Of a DNA stretch of 64,000 bases, positions 40,952-51,422 are shown one piece after another. The DNA is from Pseudomonas berkeleyensis (GTDB lineage Bacteria; Pseudomonadota; Gammaproteobacteria; Pseudomonadales; Pseudomonadaceae). The notes under the pieces are model-generated. The model made no database searches, was not told where the DNA came from, and saw only the letters and a program-made list of their open reading frames with translations. The DNA is taken from the NCBI RefSeq assembly GCF_014109765.1, contig NZ_CP059139.1, positions 1,302,001 through 1,366,000 of the forward strand, read 5' to 3'. Numbering within the stretch: the first letter of the stretch is position 1; each line of letters begins with the position of its first letter. The position numbers were made by a program, and so were the translations under genes.

Positions 40952-41821
40952 TCACTTCTTGGCCAGTGCTTGGAGCTTTCGGTGCAGCATCGAGATGTTG
41001 CGACCTTGAGCGACAAAGCTCGGCAGAGTGCCTGGAAGTTGGCGGGCGACTTTATCAGCATCGTCCCGATTTGGGAAGCTCCCAAATACGCAAGCTCCAG
41101 TGCCGGTTAATCTTGTCGGAACAAATTTGTTCAGCAAGATCAAGGCGTTACGAACCTCTGGGTAACGCCTCTCAACCACCGGCTGGCAGTCGTTTCGACC
41201 ACCCCCCGCAAGAAGGCTGCGAACTTTAATGGGCGGCGTATCGCGTGTCAACTCAGGGTCGGTGAAAACTTCTGCTGTGCTGACAAAGACTTGCGGTACT
41301 GCGACGAGGAACCAGGGTTCCTCCAGTTCGACCGCAGTGAGGCGTTCGCCAACACCTTCGGCGAAGGCTGCACGGCCACGCACGAAAACCGGTACGTCGG
41401 CGCCCAGCGCCAGGCCCAGCTCGGCCAGGCGATCTTCGCCGAGCTGCGTGCTCCACAGGTGGTCGAGACCGAGCAGGGTGGTGGCGGCGTCCGAGCTGCC
41501 GCCGCCAATACCGCCGCCCATGGGCAGGCGCTTGTCCAGCCAGATGTCCGCGCCCAGCGGGGTGCCGCTGGCTTCCTGCAAGCGACGCGCGGCGCGCACG
41601 ATCAGGTTGCTGTCGTGCGCTACGCCTTCGATGGGGGTGTGCAGGCGAATCTCGCCGTCCTGGCGCAGGGCGAAGCCGAGTTCGTCGCCATGGTCGAGAA
41701 ACTGGAACAGGGTCTGCAGCTCGTGATAGCCGTCGGCGCGGCGGCCGAGGATATGCAGCATCAGGTTGAGCTTGGCCGGTGCAGGCAGGATCAGTTCGGC
41801 TTGGGTGGGGATGGCGGTCAT
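40952..41821 (-). CDS. ispE: 4-diphosphocytidyl-2-C-methyl-D-erythritol kinase
   Basis: IspE phosphorylates CDP-methylerythritol in the MEP isoprenoid pathway. The 289-residue GHMP kinase has [20 protein letters not shown], the ATP loop [15 protein letters not shown] and [11 protein letters not shown]. The start at 41821 is chosen because the frame upstream lacks homology. It follows lolB in the same direction after a repeat-filled gap. Confidence 0.96.
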   Translation of the reverse strand: MTAIPTQAELILPAPAKLNLMLHILGRRADGYHELQTLFQFLDHGDELGFALRQDGEIRLHTPIEGVAHDSNLIVRAARRLQEASGTPLGADIWLDKRLPMGGGIGGGSSDAATTLLGLDHLWSTQLGEDRLAELGLALGADVPVFVRGRAAFAEGVGERLTAVELEEPWFLVAVPQVFVSTAEVFTDPELTRDTPPIKVRSLLAGGGRNDCQPVVERRYPEVRNALILLNKFVPTRLTGTGACVFGSFPNRDDADKVARQLPGTLPSFVAQGRNISMLHRKLQALAKK

Positions 41822-42177
41822 GGTCAGGGCTGGGCGTCGTCGCGAGATGGGGTCGATTGTATTCGGGAAATGCATCGGCAGGTGCGTCAGAGGAGCATCG
41901 CGGCTGAAACGGAATGCCGCCCAGCCGCTCCTACAAAAGCGCAGCCTCCCCTGTAGGAGCGGCTTTTAGCCGCGAAGTGCTTAGCTGAAACGCTGAACCA
42001 TCGCCGACGCCTTCGCGGCTGATACCGACTCTAGCGCGCAGCCCGGATGCAATCCGGGGGGATGGGGATTGCCCCGGATTTCATCCGGGCTACGGTGCTG
42101 CAAGAGAGCTAGCGTGATGCGTTGAGCCCCCCTCTCCCATTTATGGGAGAGGGGCCGGGGGAGAGGGCGATGGGGCG
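41822..42177. repeat. Repeat-filled gap lolB-ispE (families A and B)
   Basis: A family B pair lies at 41929-41977 (CGCTCCTACA ... TGTAGGAGCGGCTTTTAGCC) and a family A palindrome at 42038-42094 (GCCCGGATGCAATCCGGG ... CATCCGGGCTACG). A 12-bp perfect stem CCCCTCTCCCAT/ATGGGAGAGGGG lies at 42129-42154, which may terminate lolB transcripts. No gene is seen. Confidence 0.8.
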
Positions 42178-42792
42178 TTACTGGCCGAGTTGGCGTGGCT
42201 GCCAATCCTTGATCACCAGGGTGATTTCCAGATCCTGGCCATAGAGCTTCAGGCGTTCAGGCAGGGCGTAGCCGTTCTGCTCGGCGTAGCGCTGGTACTC
42301 GACCTGCCAGCCGTCCTGTTCCAGGCGTGCCAGGTGGCTGTCGCTGTCGAGGGTGATGCGGCTGCGGCTGTCCGGCGCGGGCAGGCCGCGAATCCACCAG
42401 AGCAGGTTGGAGACCGGCAGATCCAGGCGCAGTTGTTCACGCAGCAGTGCTTCCGGGGACTCGGCCTGGTAGCGGCCGCGGTTGGAGACTTCCAGCAGGA
42501 TGTCGCCGGGGCGGCCGGTCAGGCGTGCGGCGCCGCCACCGAGCGGGCCGGAAAGGCGGATGTCGTAGTAGTCCTGGCGCTGTAGCCAGAACAGCGTCGC
42601 GCTGCCGGAGTCGCGCGGGGCGCGAATGCCGATCTTGCCGTTGATCTGCCAGCCGTCGAGCTGGGCGATCTGTTTCTTGTGGGCCTGCCAGTCGGCAGGG
42701 TTGCCCTGGCCTTCCACCGCTTCACGCGAGGTGAGGCCTGAGCAGCCAGCGAGCAGGGCGATAAGGCTGAATACGAGCAGGTGACGAAGCAT
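42178..42792 (-). CDS. lolB: Outer-membrane lipoprotein receptor LolB
   Basis: LolB accepts lipoproteins from LolA and inserts them in the outer membrane. The 204-residue precursor has the lipobox LLAGC at about residue 16. It has the family blocks [20 protein letters not shown] and the protruding loop region [16 protein letters not shown]. The ATG 42792 overlaps the stop of the TPR gene (TGATG). A GTG one codon earlier is less likely. Confidence 0.95.
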   Translation of the reverse strand: MLRHLLVFSLIALLAGCSGLTSREAVEGQGNPADWQAHKKQIAQLDGWQINGKIGIRAPRDSGSATLFWLQRQDYYDIRLSGPLGGGAARLTGRPGDILLEVSNRGRYQAESPEALLREQLRLDLPVSNLLWWIRGLPAPDSRSRITLDSDSHLARLEQDGWQVEYQRYAEQNGYALPERLKLYGQDLEITLVIKDWQPRQLGQ

Positions 42793-44519
42793 CACAGAGT
42801 CTCGGAACCGGTCAGGCGCAACAGGGTGTCACGCAGGATTGGGCTGTCGGGCGCATCGGCGAAGGCGTCGCGCCAGACGCGTCTGGCTTCACGCTGTTTG
42901 CCCTGGGCCCAGAGCACTTCGCCCAGGTGCGCGGCGACTTCGTGATCGGGGAATCGCTCAAGAGCCAGGCGCAGAAGACGTTCGGCCTCGTCGAGGTTGC
43001 CCAGGCGGTAGTTGACCCAGCCGAGGCTGTCGAGAATGGCCGGGTCTTCCGGGTTGAGCTGGTGCGCTTTCTCGATCAGCTCGCGGGCTTCTTCATAGCG
43101 TGTGGTGCGATCGGCCAGGGTGTAGCCGAGGGCGTTGAGGGCCATGGCGTGTTCCGGCTCGCGCTTGATGATGTAGCGCAGGTCGGCTTCCAGCTGGGCC
43201 AGGTCACCGCGCTTTTCCGCCAGCATGGCGCGGGTATAGAGCAGGTTCAGGTCGTTGGGGAACTGTTCCAGGCCCTGGTTGATCGTGTTCCAGGCGGCTT
43301 CGACCTGGCGGCGGTTGCTCAGCCCTTCGGCTTCGATCAGGTACAGCTGGATGGCGTAGTCGGGTTGGGCGTCGCGTGCCTGGGCCAGGCGTGCGCTGGC
43401 TTCCTCGTCGCGTTGCTGGTCGAACAGTAGCGCGGCCTGGCGTTGCTGAGCCGGCAGGTAGTCGTTGCTCGGGCCGACCAGGTTGTATTCCTGCAGTGCG
43501 CTGTCGATATCGTTCAGCGCCTCGTAGGCGCGGCCCAGGTTGTAGTGGGCGGCGTCGACATGGCTGCGTCGCTCGACCAGCTCTTGCAGGTAGACGATGG
43601 CCTCTTCCCAGGCCTCGGCCTCCAGGCACACCAGTGCCAGGGAGAAGCGCAGGTCATCATCGTTGGGGTTTTCCTGTACCAGCTTGGAGAACTCGCCCTT
43701 GGCGTCGTCCAGGCGATCCTGCTCGACCAGCAGGCGGGCATAGGTCAGGCGCAGGCGTTTGTCGTCAGGATTCTTGCGAATGCCTTTTTGCAGCAGTGGC
43801 AACGCCTCGTTACTGCGGCCGAGGCTTTGCAGCAGGCGAGCGCGCAGCAGGATCGGCGAAACCTCGGTCTGGCTGGCCGGTTGATCCTCCAGCAATTTCA
43901 AGGCTTCCTCGGCGCGACTGTCCTGTTGCAGGAGGATGGCCTTGCCGAACAGCAGCTGGCTGTTGTCCGGGTTCTTGCTCAGCAGGCGGTCGAAGCCTTG
44001 CAGCAGGCCGGCACGGGTATCCGGGTCGGTTTCTGCGGCGGACAGGGCGAGGAAGTCGAAATGGGTGTCGCCCTGACGTTGCAGCACCTGCTCCATGTAG
44101 GTCATGGATTCGTCATAGCGGCCGGCGCGGGCCAGTTGCACGGCGGCGGCGCGCTGCGCGTCGATGTTGTTCGGCGCGTTCTTGGCCCAGATCAGCGCGC
44201 TGTCCAGCGCTGGCTGTTCGGCGCCGAGGTATTCGGCGATGCGGAAGGCACGCTCGGCAACGCCGGCGTCGCCCGTGGCCTGCGCCTGTTGCACGTAGTT
44301 GCCGAGGGCAATGTCGAAGCGGTTGCGCTGGCCGGCCAGCTCGGCGGTGAGCAGGGCGAACAGGGTTTCCTGGCTGAACGAGCCGTATTCGCTCGGCTCC
44401 AGCTGGGTGGTCTGGTCGGCTTCCTGTACCGGTGGCGTGCCGTCTGGCTCGCTGGGTGCGAAGGTTTGGCAGCCGCTGAGAAGGGCAATTGCAGTGACTA
44501 ACGCGAGGGGTCTGTTCAT
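42792..44519 (-). CDS. TPR-repeat lipoprotein (PA4667-like)
   Basis: The 575-residue protein starts [17 protein letters not shown], with a lipobox. About a dozen TPR repeats follow, for example [20 protein letters not shown] and [20 protein letters not shown]. It is the usual neighbour of lolB in Pseudomonas and probably acts as a periplasm-facing scaffold in envelope assembly. The frame extends 58 codons upstream into the divergent hemA promoter region and is not used there. Confidence 0.9.
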   Translation of the reverse strand: MNRPLALVTAIALLSGCQTFAPSEPDGTPPVQEADQTTQLEPSEYGSFSQETLFALLTAELAGQRNRFDIALGNYVQQAQATGDAGVAERAFRIAEYLGAEQPALDSALIWAKNAPNNIDAQRAAAVQLARAGRYDESMTYMEQVLQRQGDTHFDFLALSAAETDPDTRAGLLQGFDRLLSKNPDNSQLLFGKAILLQQDSRAEEALKLLEDQPASQTEVSPILLRARLLQSLGRSNEALPLLQKGIRKNPDDKRLRLTYARLLVEQDRLDDAKGEFSKLVQENPNDDDLRFSLALVCLEAEAWEEAIVYLQELVERRSHVDAAHYNLGRAYEALNDIDSALQEYNLVGPSNDYLPAQQRQAALLFDQQRDEEASARLAQARDAQPDYAIQLYLIEAEGLSNRRQVEAAWNTINQGLEQFPNDLNLLYTRAMLAEKRGDLAQLEADLRYIIKREPEHAMALNALGYTLADRTTRYEEARELIEKAHQLNPEDPAILDSLGWVNYRLGNLDEAERLLRLALERFPDHEVAAHLGEVLWAQGKQREARRVWRDAFADAPDSPILRDTLLRLTGSETL

Positions 44520-44728
44520 AGTGCCTTGTCGTGCGTTATTCCGGGGCGACGGCCATGCTGGCTCGTGCCCTGCGACGTTCGCGGCATCATGACACAAGCC
44601 TCGGGGCAAGCCCACTGGCCTGGACGATGCGGCGAACTGTCTATTGGGACAATCGGTCGCGGGAGTTGTTCTCTCGGGAGCGAAGTAGGACAATTGCCGG
44701 CTTCCGTATTGCCCCTCAGCGACCCTGC

Positions 44729-46009
44729 ATGGCCTTTATCGCCCTCGGTATCAACCACAAGACCGCCTCGGTAGAGGTGCGCGAGCGCGTTGCCTTCACC
44801 CCGGAGCAACTGGTCGAGGCACTGCAGCAGCTGTGTCGGCTGACGCCCAGTCGTGAGGCGGCGATCCTTTCCACCTGCAACCGCAGCGAGTTGTACCTGG
44901 AGCAGGATCAGCTGAGCAGCGACGAAGTGCTGCAGTGGCTGGCCGATTATCACCGCCTGAGCGTCGACGAGCTGCGTGCCTGTGCCTACGTACACAGCGA
45001 GGACGAGGCGGTACGCCACATGATGCGCGTGGCCTGCGGGCTGGATTCGATGGTGTTGGGCGAGCCGCAGATTCTCGGCCAGCTCAAGTCCGCCTATGCC
45101 GTGGCGCGTGAGGCCGGCACCGTCGGGCCGCTGCTCGGCCGGCTGTTCCAGGCCACCTTCAGCACCGCCAAGACCGTGCGCACCGATACCGCCATCGGCG
45201 AGAACCCGGTGTCCGTGGCCTTCGCCGCCGTCAGCCTGGCCAAGCAGATCTTCGCCGACCTGCACCGCAGCCAGGCGCTGCTGATCGGTGCCGGCGAGAC
45301 CATCAGCCTGGTGGCGCGCCATCTGCACGATCAGGGCATCAAGCGTATCGTCGTCGCCAACCGTACCCTGGAGCGTGCCAGCCAACTGGCCGAGCAGTTC
45401 GGCGCACACGCGGTGCTGCTGTCGGACATTCCCGAAGAGCTGGCACACAGCGATATCGTCATCAGCTCCACGGCCAGCCAACTGCCGATTCTCGGCAAGG
45501 GCGCGGTGGAAAGTGCGCTGAAAAAGCGCAAGCACAAGCCGATCTTCATGGTCGATATCGCCGTGCCGCGCGATATCGAGTCGCAGGTCGGCGAGCTGGA
45601 TGACGTCTACCTCTATACCGTCGATGACCTGCACGAAGTCATCGAGGAAAACCTCAAGAGCCGCCAGGGCGCGGCGCAGGCCGCCGAGGAACTGGTGGCC
45701 ACCGGTACCGATGATTTCATGCAGCGCCTGCGTGAGCTGGCCGCGGTGGATGTGCTCAGGGCCTACCGCCAGCAGGCCGAGCGTCTGCGTGACGAGGAAC
45801 TGGCCAAGGCCCAGCGCATGCTGGCCAACGGTGGCAACCCCGAGGACGTGCTGGCGCAACTGGCGCGCGGCCTGACCAACAAGCTGTTGCATGCCCCCAG
45901 CGTGCGCATGAAGAAACTTACCGCCGAGGGGCGCATCGATGCGCTCAGCCTGGCCCAGGAATTATTCGCCCTCGACGAGAGCGCGCCGCAGGACAAAGGT
46001 CTGCAATGA
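44729..46009 (+). CDS. hemA: Glutamyl-tRNA reductase
   Basis: HemA reduces glutamyl-tRNA to glutamate-1-semialdehyde, the first step of tetrapyrrole synthesis. The 426-residue enzyme has [20 protein letters not shown], the catalytic cysteine in [10 protein letters not shown], the NADPH loop [16 protein letters not shown] and the dimer domain end. The start at 44729 gives the canonical N-terminus. The last codon region overlaps prfA (ATGA). Confidence 0.97.
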   Translation: MAFIALGINHKTASVEVRERVAFTPEQLVEALQQLCRLTPSREAAILSTCNRSELYLEQDQLSSDEVLQWLADYHRLSVDELRACAYVHSEDEAVRHMMRVACGLDSMVLGEPQILGQLKSAYAVAREAGTVGPLLGRLFQATFSTAKTVRTDTAIGENPVSVAFAAVSLAKQIFADLHRSQALLIGAGETISLVARHLHDQGIKRIVVANRTLERASQLAEQFGAHAVLLSDIPEELAHSDIVISSTASQLPILGKGAVESALKKRKHKPIFMVDIAVPRDIESQVGELDDVYLYTVDDLHEVIEENLKSRQGAAQAAEELVATGTDDFMQRLRELAAVDVLRAYRQQAERLRDEELAKAQRMLANGGNPEDVLAQLARGLTNKLLHAPSVRMKKLTAEGRIDALSLAQELFALDESAPQDKGLQ

Positions 46010-47088
46010 AAGCTTCACTGTTGAACAAGCTCGACAACCTCAGCGACCGCTTCGAGGAGTTGACGGCGCTGCTCGGCGACGCCGAGGTGATTTCCAAGCA
46101 GACCCAGTTCCGTGCCTACTCCAAGGAATACGCCGAGATCGAGCCGGTGATCGCCACCTTCCGTGAGCTGCGCAAGGTGCAGAGCGACCTTGAAGGCGCC
46201 CAGGCGCTGCTCAAGGACAGCGATCCGGATCTGCGTGAGATGGCCGAGGAGGAAGTAGCCCAGGCCAAGGAAGCGCTGGTCGAGCTGGAAGACCGTCTGC
46301 AGCGCATGTTGCTGCCGAAAGACCCCAATGACGGGCGCAACGTCTACCTGGAAATCCGTGCCGGCACTGGCGGCGACGAGGCGGCGATTTTCTCTGGCGA
46401 CCTGTTCCGCATGTATTCGCGCTACGCCGAGAAGCAGGGCTGGCGGGTCGAGGTGCTGTCGGCCAACGAAGGTGAGCACGGAGGCTTCAAGGAAGTGATC
46501 GCCCGCGTCGAAGGCGACAACGTCTACGCCAAGCTCAAGTTCGAGTCTGGCGCGCACCGTGTACAGCGCGTGCCGGAAACCGAGTCCCAGGGCCGCATCC
46601 ACACCTCCGCCTGCACCGTGGCGGTGTTGCCGGAGCCGGACGAGCAGGCGGCCATCGAGATCAACCCGGCAGATCTGCGTGTGGATACCTACCGCAGCTC
46701 CGGCGCCGGTGGTCAGCACGTCAACACCACGGACTCGGCGATCCGCATTACCCACATCCCCACCGGCACGGTGGTGGAATGCCAGGAAGAACGCTCGCAG
46801 CACAAGAACCGCGCCAAGGCCATGGCCTGGCTGGCGGCCAAGCTGCAGGATCAACAAGAAGCGGCGGCGCACAAGGAAATCTCCGAAACGCGCAAGCTGC
46901 TGGTGGGCTCCGGAGACCGCTCCGAGCGTATCCGTACCTACAATTTTCCGCAGGGCCGGGTGACCGACCACCGCATCAACCTGACCCTCTATTCGCTGAA
47001 CGAAGTGATGGCGGGTGGCGTGGAGGCGGTGATCGAACCGCTGCTGGCCGAATACCAGGCCGATCAGTTGGCGGCGCTGGGCGACTGA
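46006..47088 (+). CDS. prfA: Peptide chain release factor 1
   Basis: The 360-residue RF1 reads UAA/UAG and releases the chain. The codon-recognition region and the catalytic GGQ in [20 protein letters not shown] are present. It is translationally coupled to hemA and followed by prmC, which methylates the GGQ glutamine. Confidence 0.98.
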   Translation: MKASLLNKLDNLSDRFEELTALLGDAEVISKQTQFRAYSKEYAEIEPVIATFRELRKVQSDLEGAQALLKDSDPDLREMAEEEVAQAKEALVELEDRLQRMLLPKDPNDGRNVYLEIRAGTGGDEAAIFSGDLFRMYSRYAEKQGWRVEVLSANEGEHGGFKEVIARVEGDNVYAKLKFESGAHRVQRVPETESQGRIHTSACTVAVLPEPDEQAAIEINPADLRVDTYRSSGAGGQHVNTTDSAIRITHIPTGTVVECQEERSQHKNRAKAMAWLAAKLQDQQEAAAHKEISETRKLLVGSGDRSERIRTYNFPQGRVTDHRINLTLYSLNEVMAGGVEAVIEPLLAEYQADQLAALGD

Positions 47089-47097
47089 GTTTCGCTT

Positions 47098-47228
47098 GAG
47101 GTCATTGCGGTGCGCATGGTGCACCCTGCGCCGCGTATACCCTAGGGTGCGCCGTGCGCACCACAACCGTAGCCCGGATGCAATCCGGGGACATACTTCC
47201 CGGATTGCATCCGGGCTACGAGAGAAAT
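47098..47228. repeat. Family C and family A repeats between prfA and prmC
   Basis: The unit GGTGCGCATGGTGCACCCT (47109) and the inverted TAGGGTGCGCCGTGCGCACC (47143) form one family C palindrome. The palindrome GTAGCCCGGATGCAATCCGG ... CATCCGGGCTACG (47169-47220) is family A. It ends 8 bp before the prmC start, so it may form a hairpin in the mRNA near the ribosome-binding site. Confidence 0.8.
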
Positions 47229-48062
47229 ATGGCCAGCATCGAATCCCTGCTCAACACCGCTGATCTGCCCGACTCGCCGACGCCGCGGTTGGACGCCGAG
47301 TTGTTGTTGGCGGCCGCTCTGGGCAAACCACGCAGCTATTTACGTACCTGGCCGGAGCGTGAGCTGAACGCGGCCCAACAGGCGCAGTTCGACGGGTTCA
47401 TGTTGCGCCGCCGGAATGGCGAGCCGGTTGCCTACATTCTTGGGCGCCAGGGCTTCTGGAGTCTCGATTTGGAAGTGGCGCCGCATACCCTGATCCCACG
47501 TCCGGACACCGAGCTGCTGGTGGAAACCGCGCTCGAACTGCTACCCGCCACACCGCTGGCCGTGCTCGACCTGGGCACCGGTACCGGCGCCATCGCCTTG
47601 GCCCTGGCCAGCGAGCGCCCAGCCTGGCAGGTGACGGGTGTGGATCGTGTCGAAGATGCCGTGGCCCTGGCCGAGCGCAACCGCCAACGCCTAAAGCTGG
47701 ACAACGCCAGCTTCGTGCAGAGCCACTGGTTCTCTGCATTGGCGGGGCAGCGTTACGGCCTGACCCTGAGCAACCCACCTTATATTCGTGCCGATGATCA
47801 TCACCTCGACCAGGGCGATGTACGCTTCGAGCCAAGCAGCGCGCTGGTAGCCGGCAGCGACGGGCTGGACGACATTCGTGCGATCATCCGCTGTGCACCG
47901 AGCCACCTGCTGACGGGCGGCTGGCTGCTGCTCGAGCATGGTTTCGATCAGGCCGAGGCCGTGCGTGCACTGCTCGTTGCCGGCGGTTTCGCCGAGGTGC
48001 ACAGCCGGCGTGACCTGGGCGGGCACGAGCGCATCAGTTTGGGACGTTTCGACCGTGAGTGA
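47229..48062 (+). CDS. prmC: Release factor glutamine methyltransferase
   Basis: PrmC N5-methylates the glutamine of the GGQ motif in RF1 and RF2. The 277-residue protein has a helical substrate-binding N-terminus and the SAM motif VLDLGTGTGAIALAL. The active-site motif is LSNPPYI. The start at 47229 lies directly after the repeat. The 3' end overlaps moeB. Confidence 0.96.
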   Translation: MASIESLLNTADLPDSPTPRLDAELLLAAALGKPRSYLRTWPERELNAAQQAQFDGFMLRRRNGEPVAYILGRQGFWSLDLEVAPHTLIPRPDTELLVETALELLPATPLAVLDLGTGTGAIALALASERPAWQVTGVDRVEDAVALAERNRQRLKLDNASFVQSHWFSALAGQRYGLTLSNPPYIRADDHHLDQGDVRFEPSSALVAGSDGLDDIRAIIRCAPSHLLTGGWLLLEHGFDQAEAVRALLVAGGFAEVHSRRDLGGHERISLGRFDRE

Positions 48063-48819
48063 TCAGATGCTGAGCGATGATGAACTGCTGCGCTATAGCC
48101 GGCAGATTCTGCTGAAACAGATCGATGTGGAAGGGCAGTTGCGCCTGAAACAGGCGCGCGTGCTGATCGTCGGCATGGGCGGGCTGGGCTCGCCGGTGGC
48201 GCTGTACCTGGCCGCTGCCGGGGTTGGCGAGTTGCACCTGGCCGACTTCGATACGGTGGATCTGACCAACCTGCAGCGGCAGATCGCCCACGACACCGCC
48301 AGCATCGGCCAGGCCAAGGTGGATTCGGCCATGGCCCGTCTGGCAGCGATCAATCCGCAGATCAGCCTGGTGCCGCATCGCCAGGCGCTGGACGCCGATT
48401 CGCTGGCCGCTGCCGTAAGCGGCGTCGACCTGGTGCTGGATTGCTCGGACAATTTCACCACGCGTGAGGCCGTCAACGCGGCTTGCGTCGCAGCCGGCAA
48501 GCCGCTGGTTTCTGGCGCGGCGATCCGCCTGGAAGGCCAGCTGTCGGTATTCGACCCGCGCAACGCTGCCAGCCCCTGTTATCACTGCCTGTACGGTCAC
48601 GGCAGCGAAGCCGAGCTGACCTGCAGCGAAGCCGGCGTGGTTGGTCCGCTGGTGGGGCTGGTCGGCAGCCTGCAGGCGCTGGAGGCACTCAAGTTGCTGG
48701 CCGGCTTCGGCGAACCGCTGGTGGGCCGTCTGCTGCTGATCGATGCGCTGGGCACGCGTTTTCGCGAGCTGCGGGTCAAGCGCGACCCGGCCTGTGGTGT
48801 CTGCGGCAATGCCCAGTAA
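48055..48819 (+). CDS. moeB: Molybdopterin-synthase adenylyltransferase MoeB
   Basis: MoeB adenylates the C-terminal glycine of MoaD. The protein has the E1-type loop [20 protein letters not shown], the adenylate motif [16 protein letters not shown] and zinc cysteines CYHCLYG and CGVCG. GTG 48055 overlaps the prmC stop, and ATG 48067 ([16 protein letters not shown]) is an equally good start. The 3' end overlaps murI by 11 bp. Confidence 0.94.
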   Translation: MSDQMLSDDELLRYSRQILLKQIDVEGQLRLKQARVLIVGMGGLGSPVALYLAAAGVGELHLADFDTVDLTNLQRQIAHDTASIGQAKVDSAMARLAAINPQISLVPHRQALDADSLAAAVSGVDLVLDCSDNFTTREAVNAACVAAGKPLVSGAAIRLEGQLSVFDPRNAASPCYHCLYGHGSEAELTCSEAGVVGPLVGLVGSLQALEALKLLAGFGEPLVGRLLLIDALGTRFRELRVKRDPACGVCGNAQ

Positions 48820-49597
48820 CGCGCCGATTGGCGTTTTCGACTCCGGCGTCGGTGGCCTGTCGGTACTGCGCGAGATTCGCCAGCTGTTGCCGCACGAGTC
48901 ACTGCTTTACGTTGCCGACAGCGGCCACGTGCCCTATGGCGAGAAGAGCCCCGAGTACATTCGCGAACGCTGCATGGTGATCATCGAGCACCTGCTGGCA
49001 CAGGGCGCCAAGGCGCTGGTGCTGGCCTGCAATACCGCCACGGCGGCAGCCGGCGCTGAGCTGCGTGAGCGTTATCCGCAATTGCCCATCGTCGGTATGG
49101 AGCCAGCCGTGAAGCCCGCCGCGGCTGCGACGCGTAGTGGCGTGGTCGGCGTGCTGGCGACCACTGGCACGCTCAAGAGCGCCAAGTTCGCCGCACTGCT
49201 CGACCGTTTCGCCAGTGACGTGCGGGTGATCACGCAGCCCTGCCCAGGGTTGGTGGAGTGCATCGAGGCAGGTGAGTTGCAGGCGCCAGCTACGCGGCAA
49301 TTGCTGCAAGGCTATGTCGCGCCGTTGCTGGCCGAGGGCTGCGACACGTTGATCCTCGGCTGCACGCACTATCCCTTCCTGCGCCCCTTGCTGCACGAAC
49401 TGGTGCCTGAGTCGATCACCCTGATCGATACCGGCGCTGCGGTCGCACGACAGCTGCAGCGGTTACTGATCCAGGACGATCTGCTGGCGACCGCACCGGT
49501 GCAGCCGACCCGTTACTGGAGCAGTGGCGACACCGCACAACTTTGCCGAGTATTGCCGATTTTGCTGGGTGAAAAGGCCGAAGTTCTTTCGCTATAG
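48809..49597 (+). CDS. murI: Glutamate racemase
   Basis: MurI makes D-glutamate for peptidoglycan. The 262-residue enzyme has [20 protein letters not shown] and the two catalytic cysteines in [11 protein letters not shown] and [13 protein letters not shown]. The start at 48809 lies inside the moeB end, which couples the two genes. Confidence 0.97.
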   Translation: MPSNAPIGVFDSGVGGLSVLREIRQLLPHESLLYVADSGHVPYGEKSPEYIRERCMVIIEHLLAQGAKALVLACNTATAAAGAELRERYPQLPIVGMEPAVKPAAAATRSGVVGVLATTGTLKSAKFAALLDRFASDVRVITQPCPGLVECIEAGELQAPATRQLLQGYVAPLLAEGCDTLILGCTHYPFLRPLLHELVPESITLIDTGAAVARQLQRLLIQDDLLATAPVQPTRYWSSGDTAQLCRVLPILLGEKAEVLSL

Positions 49598-49693
49598 TGA
49601 GTTTTTTTCGTATTAAGCTTTCCCTGATACCGAATACTTCTATATTTTTGTAGCGAGCCTGATAAAAATCTCCCGCCAATTAAGGAAGAACTC

Positions 49694-50209
49694 ATGAAGA
49701 AGTTGTGTGCCTTAGCTGCAGCTGCGACGTTGTCATTCGCAGTGATTGGATCTGTGCAGGCTGCGGACGTGACCGCGGCCATTGGTCAGAGTGGCGACTC
49801 CACCATGGTTTACCGTCTGGGCGCGCAGTGGGACTGGAATACCAGCTGGCTGCAGAGCAGCGTTGGCCGCCTGACCGGCTATTGGGATCTGGGTTACACC
49901 TATTGGGATGGAGACAAGACCGCGAGCAACCACAGCCTGTCGTTCGCTCCGGTGTTCGTCTATGAGTTTGCCGGTGAGACCGTGCGCCCCTACATCGAAG
50001 CCGGTATCGGCGTTGCGGCGTTCGCCAGCACCGAGCTGGAAGACAACCGCCTGGGTTCGTCCTTCCAGTTCGAAGACCGCATTGGCGTTGGCCTGCGTTT
50101 TTCCGGCCAGGAAATCGGTCTGCGTGCGCTCCACTACTCCAACGCCGGTATCAAGCAGCCCAACGATGGCGTCGAGGCCTATACGCTGCATTACCGTCTG
50201 AGCTTCTGA
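49694..50209 (+). CDS. pagL: Lipid A 3-O-deacylase PagL
   Basis: PagL is an outer-membrane beta-barrel that removes the 3-O acyl chain of lipid A. The 171-residue precursor has a signal peptide ending SVQAADVTAA. The catalytic His-Ser pair lies in LHYSNAGIKQPNDGVE, with the acidic partner in the same stretch, and the last residue is an aromatic F as in barrel proteins. It follows murI, as PA4661 follows PA4662 in P. aeruginosa. Confidence 0.93.
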   Translation: MKKLCALAAAATLSFAVIGSVQAADVTAAIGQSGDSTMVYRLGAQWDWNTSWLQSSVGRLTGYWDLGYTYWDGDKTASNHSLSFAPVFVYEFAGETVRPYIEAGIGVAAFASTELEDNRLGSSFQFEDRIGVGLRFSGQEIGLRALHYSNAGIKQPNDGVEAYTLHYRLSF

Positions 50210-50303
50210 TACCTGTTCACGATCTGACAGCGAACGACATTCGTTATGGGGCGTCGCTCCGCTTCAGCCCACCGAATCGAAAGGTTGTTTCGGCAGCGCT
50301 ACA

Positions 50304-50338
50304 ACGAAATCGCCCCTCTAGATGAGGGGCGATTTCGT
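50304..50338. terminator. Bidirectional terminator pagL / LysR gene
   Basis: A perfect 15-bp stem ACGAAATCGCCCCTC/GAGGGGCGATTTCGT has a TAGAT loop and A/T-rich flanks. It sits between convergent genes. Confidence 0.92.
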
Positions 50339-50350
50339 TTCAGGTGTGGC

Positions 50351-51211
50351 TCAGATCATCGGATCCCAGCGCTGCGACCAATCGGTATCTTCGGCGATGG
50401 TTTCGCGCAGCAGCTCGAAGGCCTGTTGCAGCACCGCAGAGTCGCGCTCGCGGGAATACACCAGGTAGGTCGGGTAGTTGAATTCCGGCGCCCGTGGCAC
50501 GCGCTTTAGCACCTTCTTGTCCAGATAGCTCTGCACCACCCGCGTGCGGAAGTAGCCCGAGCCGCCGTGTTCGAGGATGTACTGCAAGGCCAGCGGGCCG
50601 AGGTTGAAGGACACCGGCGCCTTGGCCTGATCCGGTAGGGCTCTGTCGTGTTGCAGGCGGAAGGCCTCGCCCCAGTCGACGTACACGTAGGGCTCGGCTT
50701 TTTTCGCGCGCACCAGAATCAGCTTTTCCTCCAGCAACTGCTCTACCTGCATGCCTGGCCAGTAGGTCGGCTGATAGACTAGGGCGGCATCCAGCACGCC
50801 CAGCTCCAGTTGGCGTAGCAGCTCCTGGCCGTCGCCGATATGGGTGTGCACGGCGTACTGGTCGATATTGGCGCGGATACGGCTGACCCAGTGCAGCATC
50901 AGCGGGTTGCACAGGCTGATTTCGCCGCCGATACGTAGCACGTTGTGGTAGCCGTCCGGCAGCGGCAGCTCGCGCTGCGCCGCTTCCCAGGTCTGCAGGA
51001 TCTGGTTGGCGTAGGAGACGAAAGCCTCGCCGTCCGCGGTCAGCTTGGCACCGGCGCGGTTACGCACGAACAGCGTGCAGTTGAGGTGACCTTCGAGTTT
51101 CTGGACGCGCGCGGTGATGGCCGTCTGGGTGACATGCAGGCGTTCGGCGGCGGCGATGAAACTGCCGCTGCGAACGATTTCCAGAAAGGTGCGGGTGAGA
51201 TCGATGTCCAT
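50351..51211 (-). CDS. LysR-family transcriptional regulator
   Basis: The 286-residue protein has the LysR winged helix-turn-helix (TRTFLEIVRSGSFIAAAERL; VTQTAITARVQKLEGHL) and a C-terminal co-inducer domain. The target is not clear. No divergent gene lies beside it, because a dispersed repeat follows its promoter. Confidence 0.9.
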   Translation of the reverse strand: MDIDLTRTFLEIVRSGSFIAAAERLHVTQTAITARVQKLEGHLNCTLFVRNRAGAKLTADGEAFVSYANQILQTWEAAQRELPLPDGYHNVLRIGGEISLCNPLMLHWVSRIRANIDQYAVHTHIGDGQELLRQLELGVLDAALVYQPTYWPGMQVEQLLEEKLILVRAKKAEPYVYVDWGEAFRLQHDRALPDQAKAPVSFNLGPLALQYILEHGGSGYFRTRVVQSYLDKKVLKRVPRAPEFNYPTYLVYSRERDSAVLQQAFELLRETIAEDTDWSQRWDPMI

Positions 51212-51267
51212 GTCGCGTTGATGCTCCGGGAGCGGGCAGAGGCTGCAGTTTACGGGCTGTGGCGATT

Positions 51268-51420
51268 AGAACCTGTTCACGATCTCGCGAGCTAGAGCCA
51301 GGCAAGGCGAAATCGAGCGAAGAACGCTCGGAGTCGCGTTCGACTTTACGAGCTGTAAATGAGCATTCTGAGCTTGATTTCAACGCTGCATGGCCGACGC
51401 GCAGCAGACTTTGAGCACGC
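51268..51420. repeat. Long dispersed repeat, copy 1
   Basis: The segment contains CTGTTCACGATCTCGCGAGC, then TAGAGCCAGGCAAGGC, AAATGAGCATT and GCCGACGCGCAGCAGA. The same blocks occur inverted at 53430-53575, so two copies flank the HPP-CBS and cysteine-cluster genes. Confidence 0.7.
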
Positions 51421-51422
51421 TC

